Source: JBGSYJ01 sp041748075 (GTDB lineage Bacteria > Acidobacteriota > Thermoanaerobaculia > Gp7-AA8). From it: DNA of 18,194 nt. The first letter of the stretch is position 1, and the number at the start of each line of letters is the position of its first letter. Both the position numbers and the translations under genes were made by a program. Below are positions 6,295 to 14,058 of the stretch, piece after piece. The notes beneath the pieces were generated by a model that saw only the letters and a list, made by a program, of their open reading frames with translations, searched no databases and was not told the origin of the DNA. The DNA lies in the NCBI GenBank assembly GCA_041748075.1, contig JBGTDX010000080.1:1-18194 (forward strand). The letters are read 5' to 3'.

Positions 6295-6330
6295 AAAAAA
6301 AGCCCGGCCGAGGATCACCCCGGCCGGGCT
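6295..6330 (-). terminator. Rho-independent terminator of the nuo/atp operon
   Basis: On the minus strand AGCCCGGCCG pairs with CGGCCGGGCT across a short loop and is followed by seven T residues. It begins 22 nt after the atpE stop codon, so it ends the transcription unit after atpE and excludes other atp genes from it. The T-run directly abuts the sixteen-copy CTCAGAA array. Confidence 0.9.
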
Positions 6331-6352
6331 GCAGAACAAACCGTACGTCGTC

Positions 6353-6676
6353 TTACTTGTTGACTGCGATGAAGGCGATGATGAGCGCATAGATGACGAG
6401 CGACTCGATCAGCGCGAGACCGATGATCATCGCGAGACGGATCGGGCCGGCGGCGCCGGGATTGCGGGCGATGCCTTCGCACGCAGCAGCGATCGCACGG
6501 GACTGACCGATGGCTCCGGCGGCTGCCGAGATGCCCAGAACGAACGCGGCCGACACCAGGCCCCAGCTTACTCCACCTCCGGCGGTCGTGGTCGTTGTCA
6601 CTGCCTCCTGGCCGAACATTGCCGGGGCAAGCAGCACAACCGAAACGACGAGCACCATGATTTTCCAGTTCTTCAC
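6353..6676 (-). CDS. atpE: ATP synthase F0 subunit c
   Basis: The 107-residue proteolipid forming the rotating c-ring of F-type ATP synthase. The GTG start at 6676 is chosen for AGGAGG 9 nt upstream; an ATG 54 nt upstream lacks support. Residues 1-22 look like a cleavable signal or extra helix (VKNWKIMVLVVSVVLLAPAM), seen in some lineages. Helix 1 follows, ending in the polar loop R71-N72-P73, then helix 2 with the ion-binding E91 in LALIESLVIYAL. Q58 in helix 1 plus E91-S92 and Y96 match the positions used by sodium-binding c-rings (Gln, Glu-Ser, Tyr), though the Thr after Ser is replaced by Leu. Ion choice is therefore open. It is the last gene of the operon. Confidence 0.95.
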   Translation of the reverse strand: MKNWKIMVLVVSVVLLAPAMFGQEAVTTTTTAGGGVSWGLVSAAFVLGISAAAGAIGQSRAIAAACEGIARNPGAAGPIRLAMIIGLALIESLVIYALIIAFIAVNK

Positions 6677-6755
6677 TATGGGGTTCCTCCTTTCCTCTAT
6701 TTTCGAATTCCGTTTCGCCCACGGACGCATGAATCGTTCGCGGCGTGACTCGAGC

Positions 6756-7454
6756 TCAATGTTCTTCCGCGGTTACGGCTCCTCCGATGTACACCATCGT
6801 GAGCATGATGAAGACGAATGTCTGAAGGACCGATCCGAACACGCCCAGGCCCATCATCGGCCAGGGGAGCAGGAGCGGAAAGAGTCCGACGAAGATGCCG
6901 GTCGCGGTGTGCTCGCCAGTGATGTTGCCGAAAAGGCGCATGCCGAGTGAGAGGATGCGGGCCAGGTGGCCGATGACCTCGATCGGGAACATCAGGATCG
7001 CCAGAAACGGCACAGGCCCCATGAAGTGCTTGAGATAGCTCACGACGCCGTGCGTCCGGACACCCTGAAAGTTGTAATAGAGGAACGCGGTGAGAGAGAG
7101 CGCAACCGTGGTGTTGATGTTTCCCGTTGGCGGCTGCAGGAAGTAGAACAGACCGCAGATGTTCGACAGAAAGATGAAGACGGCGAATCCCGAGATGATG
7201 TAGAGGAACTTCTCTGCCGCACCATGCCCCACGATGTCTTCGAGCAGACCCTTGATGCCGCCAATGATCAGCTCCAGGAACTGCTGAAAGCCACCGGGGT
7301 TGTCCGCACTCAGATTGCGCGTGGCCAGGGGAAAGATGATCGACGAGAGCAGCAACACGAACAACGCCATGATGACGTGGTCGGGCAGATAGAGCCCGAC
7401 GACCCCGAGCAGGGCGTTGACGGGGCCGTAAAGTATCGAACTATGGTGTTCCAT
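6756..7454 (-). CDS. atpB: ATP synthase F0 subunit a
   Basis: A 232-residue membrane stator subunit that forms the ion half-channels against the c-ring. The start at 7454 (MEHHSS) is preferred because GGTGG lies 8 nt upstream; a GTG at 7466 would add four residues. The conserved fifth-helix motif ARILSLGMRLFGN carries the essential Arg173, with Glu159 and His163 in the preceding FPIEVIGHLARI, and Gln211 in LQTFVFIMLTMVYIG. Five or six hydrophobic helices are evident. It overlaps atpI by 14 nt and is followed by atpE after 79 nt. The normal b, delta and F1 genes do not follow. Confidence 0.95.
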   Translation of the reverse strand: MEHHSSILYGPVNALLGVVGLYLPDHVIMALFVLLLSSIIFPLATRNLSADNPGGFQQFLELIIGGIKGLLEDIVGHGAAEKFLYIISGFAVFIFLSNICGLFYFLQPPTGNINTTVALSLTAFLYYNFQGVRTHGVVSYLKHFMGPVPFLAILMFPIEVIGHLARILSLGMRLFGNITGEHTATGIFVGLFPLLLPWPMMGLGVFGSVLQTFVFIMLTMVYIGGAVTAEEH

Positions 7455-7881
7455 CCGATTCACCACCAGCGCGCGCCGCGCGGTCCCGGGCTAGTTCCCG
7501 TACGAACGAGTACAGGGCTTCCCCCATGATCCCCACGACGACGATCGAAAATCCAAGCAACACACTTATCGTATCGAAACGAGCTACAAGCATTGTGACC
7601 GCTAACGCCACACAGAAGAGTGCGAAGCGCGCCAGGGTCCGTAACGCCAGCCTCCACGCGCTCACATGCGGCGTAGGCTGAAGAACCTTGCCTACAATGT
7701 CCTCCAGCCAAAGGAAGTTGATCATAACGACGGCGGTGCTGCAAGTCAATCCAATCAGCCCCCACAAACCGCCCGCAAACAGGGTCCAGATCGCAAAGAC
7801 CCCGTAGCCCACCAGAGAGAACTTCCGGATCCGCCTGAGCACGGTCGCGTTGTCCTCGGCAGGGGAAAGCGGTTCGGCCAT
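7441..7881 (-). CDS. atpI: ATP synthase subunit I (AtpI family)
   Basis: A 146-residue membrane protein with four hydrophobic segments, ending in a charged tail. Its position directly before atpB and pattern (short basic N-terminus RRIRKFSLVGYG, then paired helices, with the last FSIVVVGIMGEALYSFVREL) fit the ATP_synt_I family, a poorly conserved assembly factor that helps build the c-ring. It overlaps the atpB start by 14 nt. No Shine-Dalgarno sequence precedes the ATG; a TACAAT box ends 6 nt upstream instead, which suggests a leaderless internal transcript for the atp genes. Confidence 0.75.
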   Translation of the reverse strand: MAEPLSPAEDNATVLRRIRKFSLVGYGVFAIWTLFAGGLWGLIGLTCSTAVVMINFLWLEDIVGKVLQPTPHVSAWRLALRTLARFALFCVALAVTMLVARFDTISVLLGFSIVVVGIMGEALYSFVRELARDRAARAGGESDGTP

Positions 7882-7887
7882 GTGGGG

Positions 7888-7893
7888 ATTGTA
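7888..7893 (-). promoter_or_regulatory. Candidate -10 element for an internal atpI-B-E promoter
   Basis: TACAAT on the minus strand ends 6 nt before the atpI ATG, so transcription would start at or next to the start codon. No good -35 box is visible. It lies in the only sizeable gap (7882-8054) of the operon's distal half. Confidence 0.3.
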
Positions 7894-7927
7894 ATGGCGC
7901 AGGCCCTGGGTTTGATGATGAACGGAC

Positions 7928-7944
7928 GCGCACCGGAGGTGCGC
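7928..7944. promoter_or_regulatory. Stem-loop in the atpZ-atpI gap
   Basis: GCGCACC-GGA-GGTGCGC forms a perfect 7-bp stem with a 3-nt loop. There is no T-run. A second hairpin (CGGGAA/TTCCCG) lies at 8020-8037. They may separate nuo and atp expression by attenuating read-through or marking an RNA processing point; function is inferred only. Confidence 0.4.
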
Positions 7945-8054
7945 TCAGATGGTAGCGAATCTGTTGAGTCGCACCCCGGGTGGAGAGCCGTTCGTGGGGT
8001 CAAGACATCGACCGGCGTCCGGGAAGGCGGGTTCCCGACTCCACCGTGTACCGT

Positions 8055-8276
8055 CTACTCTCCCTCCTTCTCGTCTCCCCCCAACCGGAACAGGTTCACG
8101 AATGCCGCGATCACGCCGAACACCGTGAAGACTCCGGTAAGCCACGGCCAGGTGCCGAGCCAGCGGTCCATCGAGTAGCCCCAGGCGAACCCGATGGCTA
8201 TCGCCAGCGGGAACATGAAGCCGATCGAAGACGCCTCGAGGAGCTGCTGGCGCTCAGAGCGCTTCTTCCGGGGCAT
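8055..8276 (-). CDS. atpZ: AtpZ/AtpI-family small membrane protein
   Basis: A 73-residue protein with a basic N-terminus (MPRKKRSERQQLLEASSIGF), two hydrophobic helices (MFPLAIAIGFAWGYSMDRWL and WLTGVFTVFGVIAAFVNLF) and an acidic end. This is the pattern of the F0F1-ATPase-associated AtpZ/AtpI family (gene 1 type), which has been linked to Mg/Ca transport or F0 assembly. GGAG lies 5 nt before the ATG. It starts 16 nt after nuoN ends, so it is co-transcribed with the nuo genes and marks the switch to ATP-synthase functions. Confidence 0.8.
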   Translation of the reverse strand: MPRKKRSERQQLLEASSIGFMFPLAIAIGFAWGYSMDRWLGTWPWLTGVFTVFGVIAAFVNLFRLGGDEKEGE

Positions 8277-8292
8277 GGGGGCTCCAGTCGCG

Positions 8293-9756
8293 TTATCTCG
8301 AGGCCATGCTGGTCACGACCGACTGCACGGAGGCCCGCACCTGCACCACGAGCGTCTCGGGGAGGATTCCGACCAGGAGCGTGAGAATCAGACACGTCAT
8401 CGCCACGAACGCGAGACCAGGGCTCGCGGCTATCTCAGCCTTCTTGCCTTCCTTGAGATACATCGCGACGACGATACGGAGGTAGTAGAACATCGACACG
8501 GCCGACATGAGCACGGCGATGATCGCGAGCCAGCCGTAGCCCGAGCTGATCGCCGAAGCGAACAGAAAATACTTTCCGATGAAACCGGCCGTGGGAGGCA
8601 GGCCGCCCAGGGAGAGGAGGAACACCACCATGGCGAACGCCCAGAAAGGCGCGCGCGCGTGCAGTCCCTCGAAGTCATCCACGAGCTCGCCGGCGTAGGT
8701 ATGACGGCGAAGGATGAGCACTGTGGTCCAGATTCCCACGTTCGCGAAGATGTAGACGGCCGCATAGATCAGAATCGCATGAAGTCCCATCGCGTTCATC
8801 GCGATGATGCCCATCAGTCCGTATCCGGCGTGGCTGATCGAAGAGTAGGCGAGCATCCGCTTGACATTGGACTGCGTGATCGCTGCAAGATTGCCGATGA
8901 CCATCGAGAGCGCGGCGATGACGGCGAGCAGGGGCCCCCAATCGAGACGGAAGTCGCCCAGCGCCGAGAAGAAGATGCGCGCGAAGATCGCGAAGGCCGC
9001 CATCTTCGATGCTGTCGCCAGGAAAGCAGTCACGGGCGTCGGAGCTCCGACGTAAACGTCCGGGGTCCAGACATGAAACGGAACCGCGGCGATCTTGAAG
9101 CAGAGACCTGCGCCCATGAGCATGATGCCGATGACGAGCGCATCGTTCGTTACGAGCGTCGAGAGTGTCCGCTCGATCCCTGCCAGCTGGAGCGTGCCTG
9201 CGACTCCGTAGATCAGCGACATCCCGTACAGCAGAATCGCCGAGCTGACCCCGCCAAGCACGAAGTATTTCATCGCGGCTTCGGTCGACTTCGTCTCGTT
9301 CTTGAAATAACCGGCGAGGATGTAGCTCGAGAGTGACATCAGCTCGAGCCCTATGTAGATCGAGATGAGGTGGGTGCCCGAGGCCATGAACAACATCCCG
9401 ATGAGCGCGAAAGCCAGCAGAGAGTAAAACTCCCAGGGTGAGTACTTCTGCTCGCTGAGGAAGGGTTCAGACAGCACCACGATGGCCGCGATGGTGACGA
9501 TGAATAGCAACTTGAAGAAGATGGCGAAACCGTCCAGCTCGAACATTGACTGGAAGGACGCCGTCTGCCGGATTCCCTCGACGGCATGGGACGAAAAAAT
9601 CACCGTACCCGCCGTGATGAGGAGCACCAGCAGAGCCGACCATTTCGCCGACACGACTCCGCCCCGCGCCCCGCTGACCGGGGCGAGCAGCAGAGCACAC
9701 GCCCCGATGGAAAGGACGATCTCCGGAAGGAGAAAAATCACGTCCGACGGAATCAT
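8293..9756 (-). CDS. nuoN: NADH-quinone oxidoreductase subunit N
   Basis: A 487-residue antiporter-like membrane subunit of Complex I with about 14 helices. Recognisable family signatures are YIGLELMSLSSYILAGYFKN (with the conserved Glu), GLCFKIAAVPFHVWTPDVYV, APTPVTAFLATASKMAAF, and QSNVKRMLAYSSISHAGYGL, which carry the Lys residues of the proton path. The length agrees with the family. The ATG overlaps the nuoM stop (ATGA). The only ribosome binding site, GAGGG 7 nt upstream, lies inside a repeat-derived sequence at the end of nuoM. Role: one of the three proton-pumping modules of the respiratory chain. Confidence 0.96.
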   Translation of the reverse strand: MIPSDVIFLLPEIVLSIGACALLLAPVSGARGGVVSAKWSALLVLLITAGTVIFSSHAVEGIRQTASFQSMFELDGFAIFFKLLFIVTIAAIVVLSEPFLSEQKYSPWEFYSLLAFALIGMLFMASGTHLISIYIGLELMSLSSYILAGYFKNETKSTEAAMKYFVLGGVSSAILLYGMSLIYGVAGTLQLAGIERTLSTLVTNDALVIGIMLMGAGLCFKIAAVPFHVWTPDVYVGAPTPVTAFLATASKMAAFAIFARIFFSALGDFRLDWGPLLAVIAALSMVIGNLAAITQSNVKRMLAYSSISHAGYGLMGIIAMNAMGLHAILIYAAVYIFANVGIWTTVLILRRHTYAGELVDDFEGLHARAPFWAFAMVVFLLSLGGLPPTAGFIGKYFLFASAISSGYGWLAIIAVLMSAVSMFYYLRIVVAMYLKEGKKAEIAASPGLAFVAMTCLILTLLVGILPETLVVQVRASVQSVVTSMASR

Positions 9757-11423
9757 TCAGTGCCCTCACCCGAGACCCCTCTCCCGGGAGAGGGGAGAAG
9801 ATCGGCGGGTTCCAGCGCTGCATGCTCCGGCTGCGCGGCCGGGGACGGCAACGGCGGGTACGTCACCATCTCCCGCTGAAAGTAATCAGGCTGAACCTTC
9901 TGGACGATGTAGTCGACCGGACGCTGAATCACTTCGAACAACGGCGCCGGATACAGGCCGATCCAGAACATCAGGACGATCAGCGGAATGAGCGTCCATG
10001 CTTCGCGCCCGTTGAGGTCGCGCAGAGACTGATTGGCAGGGTTGTCGAGCGGTCCCCAGAACACGCGCTGGTAGAGCCAGAGCATGTATGCGGCGCCGAG
10101 CACGATTCCGAGAGCGGCGAACGCAGCCCACCATATGTTGCGGTTGGCCACACCGAGAAGAATCGTGAACTCTCCGATGAAGCCGTTGAGTGTCGGAAGG
10201 CCGATCGACGAGAGCGTCGCGATCAGGAAGAACGTTGCGTACACCGGCATCTGCTTCGCGAGACCGCTGTACTCGGAAATCAGGCGCGTGTGTCTCCGCT
10301 CATAGATGATGCCGACGAGAAGGAACAGCGCGCCGGTCGCCAGGCCGTGATTGATCATCTGAATCACTGAACCGCTGACGCCCATCGGGTTGAGCGCAAA
10401 CATGCCAAGCATGACGAAGCCCATGTGCGACACGGACGAATAGGCGACGAGCTTCTTCATGTCCTTCTGCACCAGGGCCACCAGAGCTCCATAGATGATT
10501 CCGATAATGGAGAGCACGACGATCGGCATCACCAGTTGCCGTGTGGCATCCGGAAGGATCGGAAGTCCGAATCTGACGAAGCCGTAGGTGCCCATCTTGA
10601 GCAGCACGGCCGCAAGAATGACCGATCCCGCAGTCGGTGCTTCGACGTGCGCGTCCGGCAGCCACGTGTGGAACGGAAACATCGGGACCTTGATCGCGAA
10701 GCTGAAGAAAAAGCCGAGGAAAATCCAGAACTGCAGCGTGGGCGGAATCAGCCGGCCGATCTCGTGATACTGCAGAACATCGAACGACAATCCGTTGCCG
10801 AGACCCACGATGTTGAGGAATGGAATGCCGGCATCGTTGAAGAAGTACAGCGCCAGGATCGACAGCAGCATCAGCACCGAGCCCGCGAGCGTATAGAGAA
10901 AAAACTTGATTGCCGCGTACAGCTTCCTCGGACCACCCCATACGCCGATCAGGAAGTACATCGGAACCAGCATCACTTCCCAGAAGACGTAGAAAAGGAA
11001 AAAATCGAGCGCGCAGAACACTCCGATCATGCCAGTCTGCAGCATCAGAAGCAGCGCGTAGTACTCCTTCTCACGATGCTTGATCGCGGAGAACGAGGAG
11101 TACACCGCGATGAACCCCATCAGGGTCGTCAGCAGAACGAGCAGCAGGGCGAGGCCGTCGCTGCCGAAGAAGTACTGCACGCCGATGGACGGGATCCAGT
11201 CGAACTTCTCCTGAAACTGAAACAGAGGCGCGTTCGGCCCCCGGTCGAAGGCGAACCAGAGCGGAATCGAGAGCAGAAAGTCGATTCCCGCAACCGCGGT
11301 GGCGAAGATCCGGATCGGTCCGGGATTGTCCTTCCGGAAGAAGAAGATGATCAGCAGACCGCCTATGAGCGGTATGTACGTGATCAGCGAAAGAATCGGA
11401 AACCCGGATTCGAAAATGCCCAT
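9753..11423 (-). CDS. nuoM: NADH-quinone oxidoreductase subunit M
   Basis: A 556-residue antiporter-like Complex I subunit. ATG at 11423 (MGIFESGFPILSLITYIPLI) is chosen, with GGGGAG upstream; the TTG at 11450 lies in the neighbouring repeat. Conserved features: FYVFWEVMLVPMYFLIGVWG (Glu149), MFPFHTWLPDAHVEAPTAGS, ILAAVLLKMGTYGFVRFGLP, and QKDMKKLVAYSSVSHMGFVM with the channel Lys residues. About 14 helices. The C-terminal tail LLPSPGRGVSGEGTE is encoded by the inserted palindromic repeat, so the native protein probably ended earlier. A 32-bp-arm palindrome occupies the gap before it, after nuoL. Confidence 0.96.
   Translation of the reverse strand: MGIFESGFPILSLITYIPLIGGLLIIFFFRKDNPGPIRIFATAVAGIDFLLSIPLWFAFDRGPNAPLFQFQEKFDWIPSIGVQYFFGSDGLALLLVLLTTLMGFIAVYSSFSAIKHREKEYYALLLMLQTGMIGVFCALDFFLFYVFWEVMLVPMYFLIGVWGGPRKLYAAIKFFLYTLAGSVLMLLSILALYFFNDAGIPFLNIVGLGNGLSFDVLQYHEIGRLIPPTLQFWIFLGFFFSFAIKVPMFPFHTWLPDAHVEAPTAGSVILAAVLLKMGTYGFVRFGLPILPDATRQLVMPIVVLSIIGIIYGALVALVQKDMKKLVAYSSVSHMGFVMLGMFALNPMGVSGSVIQMINHGLATGALFLLVGIIYERRHTRLISEYSGLAKQMPVYATFFLIATLSSIGLPTLNGFIGEFTILLGVANRNIWWAAFAALGIVLGAAYMLWLYQRVFWGPLDNPANQSLRDLNGREAWTLIPLIVLMFWIGLYPAPLFEVIQRPVDYIVQKVQPDYFQREMVTYPPLPSPAAQPEHAALEPADLLPSPGRGVSGEGTE
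9776..9795. repeat. Perfect 20-bp palindrome inside the 3' end of nuoM (copy 3)
   Basis: CCCCTCTCCCGGGAGAGGGG is fully self-complementary and uses the same two arms as 68-92 and 648-672, with the loop lost. The adjoining bases (9763-9775) retain the CCCTCACCC-like tail of the element. It is read as codons of nuoM and extends its product by about 14 residues. Confidence 0.85.
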
Positions 11424-11447
11424 CGCAGCTCGTTCTCCCCAGTCAGT

Positions 11448-11540
11448 CAAAGATGAAGGATGAAAGATGAAAGATGAAGTCCCGCGGACTCGCGTGTCGG
11501 GCGGGCGGCTTCATCTTTCATCTTTCATCCTTCATCTTTG
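11448..11540. repeat. Perfect 32-bp inverted repeat of heptanucleotide units (GATGAAA/G)
   Basis: The left arm 11448-11479 and right arm 11509-11540 are exact reverse complements over 32 bp. Each arm is four tandem 7-mers of the type GATGAAG or GATGAAA. The 29-nt loop is GC-rich. It fills nearly the whole gap between the nuoL stop (11544) and the nuoM start (11423). In mRNA it would form a long perfect stem. Confidence 0.95.
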
Positions 11541-11543
11541 CTC

Positions 11544-13763
11544 TCATGCTTTCATGAACAGATAAACCGCTGCGAGCAGGACCAGACCCGCTCCCATCGT
11601 CAATGCGTAACTCTGTACCAGCCCGGTCTGAACGCGGCGCGCGAGCGTCGATCCGTACCGGGCCGTTCCCGCTACTCCGTTGACCAGTCCGTCGACCACG
11701 TATCGATCGAACAGCGAGGATCCGTGACCGAACAGGAACACCGTCGCGTGCCGCGTGCCGTTCACGATTCCGTCGACGACATGCACGTCGACCCATGCGA
11801 GCACGTTGCTCAGAATGAGCGTTCCTGCAATGACCGTCCGGTGATACAGCTCGTCGACGTAATACTTGTTCTCGACCACCCGATGAAGCGCCGGATACTT
11901 TGCGGCCAGCCTCCTGGGGATCGTCCAGGTAGAGTCCTTCCCGTACAGCTTCCAGGCGATCACGATACCAAGGAGTGCCACACCGATCGACAGGAGAATC
12001 AGCACCCACTCCACGGCGACCGATGCGTGGTGGAACTCGAACGGTACCCCCCCCAACGGCAGAAGGATGGGGCTGAGCCAGCTCTGGAACATGTTGGGAT
12101 GGTGAATGCCGAACGCGCCGAGTGGGATGCCGACCAGGCCTCCCACTACCGAAAGGAACGCGAGAACGCCCAGTACGCCGGTCATCGACAGCGGCGATTC
12201 GTGAGGATGCGCAGCATGCCCGCCCGGGTGGGTGGCCTGCGCCTTCGGCCCGTCCGTCGGATGCAGCGGTGTGTGCTCGCCGATCACGTCATGGCCTTTA
12301 TGCTCCGGCTCCGAAGCCTCGGCTCCCGCTGCATGCGCACCCCGATACTCCCCCTCGAAGGTCATGAAATAGAGGCGGAACATGTAGAACGCCGTGAGAG
12401 TCGCCGCGATCATTCCGAGTATCCAGCAGAAGAGCGGCACGTACATCAGCGGGGCGCCGAGCGAGTCGAACCTCTTGAAAAATGCATTCGCGAGAATCTC
12501 GTCCTTCGAGAAAAAGCCCGCGAGCGGCGGAATGCCGGCGATCGCAATCGTGGCAATCAGAAACGTCAGCCACGTCTTCGGCATGTGTTTGCGCAGACCG
12601 CCCATCTTCCGCATGTCCTGCTCGCCGTTGCAGCCGTGAATCACCGAGCCGGACCCGAGGAAGAGGCATGCTTTGAAGAACGCATGCGTCATGAGGTGAA
12701 AAATCGCGGCGGTGTAGGCGCCCACCCCTGCCGCGAGGAACATGAAGCCTAGCTGCGAGACCGTCGAGTATGCGAGAACTTTCTTGATGTCGTTCTGCGC
12801 GATACCGATGGTCGCTGCGAAGATCGCCGTGAAGGCACCGATCAAAGCCACGACCAGCATCGCTTCCGGCGAGAGTCGGAACAAAACGTTGGAGCGCACC
12901 ACCATGTAGACGCCCGCGGTGACCATCGTAGCCGCGTGGATGAGCGCGGAAACAGGCGTCGGCCCAGCCATGGCGTCGGGAAGCCAGACATATAGCGGGA
13001 TCTGCGCGGACTTGCCGATCGCGCCGACGAAAAGTAGCAGGCAGATCGCCGTGGCCGGCCCCGCGAATCGGGATGGATCGGACGCCGCCAGTGCGAACAC
13101 GCTCGTATAGTCCGACGTCCCGAAATAATTGAAGATGAGAAAAATCCCGAGAATGAAACCGAAGTCTCCGATGCGATTGACGATGAACGCCTTCTTGCCG
13201 GCATCCGCTGCAAACTTCTTGTCGTAGTAAAAGCCGATCAGCAGATACGAACAGAGACCCACGCCCTCCCATCCGACGAACATCACGAGATAGTTGTTGC
13301 CGAGAACCAGCAGCAACATCATGAACATGAACAGATTCAGATACGTGAAGAAGCGGGTGTAGCCCTTCTCGTGGGCCATGTAGCCAGTGGCGTAGACGTG
13401 AATCAGGAATCCGATCCAGGTCACGATCATCAGCATCGTCGCCGAGAGGGTGTCGAGCTGAAGGCCGAATGTGACCGCGAAGTTGCCGGCAAGGCCGCCC
13501 ACGACTTCGCCCGTCCCGGCGGGGATCCAGGTGAAGTAATCGACTTTGAACGGAAGCGCGATTCCCTGCCCGACGTACTGAAGCACCGCGACGGTCGCGA
13601 GGATCGCCGACAGACCCGTCGATCCCAGCGCGACCACGTTTGTAATCGTCTTGTTCTTGGTCCCGTGCGGATCCGAGAGTGCGCGCAGCCCGTTGACGAG
13701 CGCGCCGAGAAGCGGAAGAACCGGGATGAGCCAGAGGATCGAGGCCAGAGTCATGCTAACCAT
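11544..13763 (-). CDS. nuoL: NADH-quinone oxidoreductase subunit L
   Basis: A 739-residue, 16-helix subunit at the distal end of the Complex I membrane arm, the largest of the antiporter-like pumps. Seen: MFVGWEGVGLCSYLLIGFYY (Glu166), GAIGKSAQIPLYVWLPDAMA (Lys251), GPTPVSALIHAATMVTAGVY, QNDIKKVLAYSTVSQLGFMF, and HLMTHAFFKACLFLGSGSVI. Between helices, residues about 477-521 form a histidine-rich loop with nine His. The protein is longer than the roughly 610 residues of the E. coli protein, partly through this loop. ATG at 13763 has GAGGG 6 nt upstream and overlaps nuoK by 8 nt; a second ATG at 13754 is possible. The C-terminal helix with the lateral helix HL is present. Confidence 0.97.
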   Translation of the reverse strand: MVSMTLASILWLIPVLPLLGALVNGLRALSDPHGTKNKTITNVVALGSTGLSAILATVAVLQYVGQGIALPFKVDYFTWIPAGTGEVVGGLAGNFAVTFGLQLDTLSATMLMIVTWIGFLIHVYATGYMAHEKGYTRFFTYLNLFMFMMLLLVLGNNYLVMFVGWEGVGLCSYLLIGFYYDKKFAADAGKKAFIVNRIGDFGFILGIFLIFNYFGTSDYTSVFALAASDPSRFAGPATAICLLLFVGAIGKSAQIPLYVWLPDAMAGPTPVSALIHAATMVTAGVYMVVRSNVLFRLSPEAMLVVALIGAFTAIFAATIGIAQNDIKKVLAYSTVSQLGFMFLAAGVGAYTAAIFHLMTHAFFKACLFLGSGSVIHGCNGEQDMRKMGGLRKHMPKTWLTFLIATIAIAGIPPLAGFFSKDEILANAFFKRFDSLGAPLMYVPLFCWILGMIAATLTAFYMFRLYFMTFEGEYRGAHAAGAEASEPEHKGHDVIGEHTPLHPTDGPKAQATHPGGHAAHPHESPLSMTGVLGVLAFLSVVGGLVGIPLGAFGIHHPNMFQSWLSPILLPLGGVPFEFHHASVAVEWVLILLSIGVALLGIVIAWKLYGKDSTWTIPRRLAAKYPALHRVVENKYYVDELYHRTVIAGTLILSNVLAWVDVHVVDGIVNGTRHATVFLFGHGSSLFDRYVVDGLVNGVAGTARYGSTLARRVQTGLVQSYALTMGAGLVLLAAVYLFMKA

Positions 13764-14058
13764 TCAGTTCCCTCGCCTCATCGACATTGATGCTTCCTCG
13801 GAGCCGGTACAACTGAATGATGATCGCCAGGCCGACAGCCGCTTCGCCCGCGGCAACCGTGATGATGAAGATCGGGAAGATCTGTCCCTCGAGCGAGGAA
13901 AGCTGATAGGAGAAGGCCACGAGGTTGATGTTCACGGCGTTGAGCATCAGCTCGACGCACATGAGCACCGTGATCAGATTTCGGCGGATGATCACGCCGA
14001 CCAGTCCGATCGTGAAGATCGTACCCGACAGCATGAGGAATGCGTTCACGCTAGGCAC
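13756..14058 (-). CDS. nuoK: NADH-quinone oxidoreductase subunit K
   Basis: A 100-residue, three-helix Complex I subunit. The motif GVIIRRNLITVLMCVELMLN with the conserved membrane Glu, followed by AVNINLVAFS, and the second Glu in ITVAAGEAAVGLAIII identify it firmly and belong to the proton pathway next to the quinone cavity. The GTG start at 14058 has AGGAG 8 nt upstream. It overlaps nuoJ by 8 nt and nuoL by 8 nt, so translation is coupled on both sides. Confidence 0.97.
   Translation of the reverse strand: MPSVNAFLMLSGTIFTIGLVGVIIRRNLITVLMCVELMLNAVNINLVAFSYQLSSLEGQIFPIFIITVAAGEAAVGLAIIIQLYRLRGSINVDEARELNG

Noticed and set aside
5996..6748. 250-codon plus-strand open frame containing repeated SELRTQN
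   Set aside because: The peptide repeat is just the translation of the CTCAGAA array, and the rest is antisense to atpE.
8194..9336. 380-codon plus-strand open frame
   Set aside because: It lies wholly antisense to nuoN, is rich in Arg, His, Asp and Glu as expected for the complement of a GC-rich hydrophobic gene, and has no family resemblance.
10425..11456. 343-codon plus-strand open frame
   Set aside because: Antisense shadow of nuoM with the same charged composition; no ribosome binding site or recognisable domain.
11538..12752. 404-codon plus-strand open frame
   Set aside because: Antisense shadow of nuoL; charged low-information sequence without recognisable domain.
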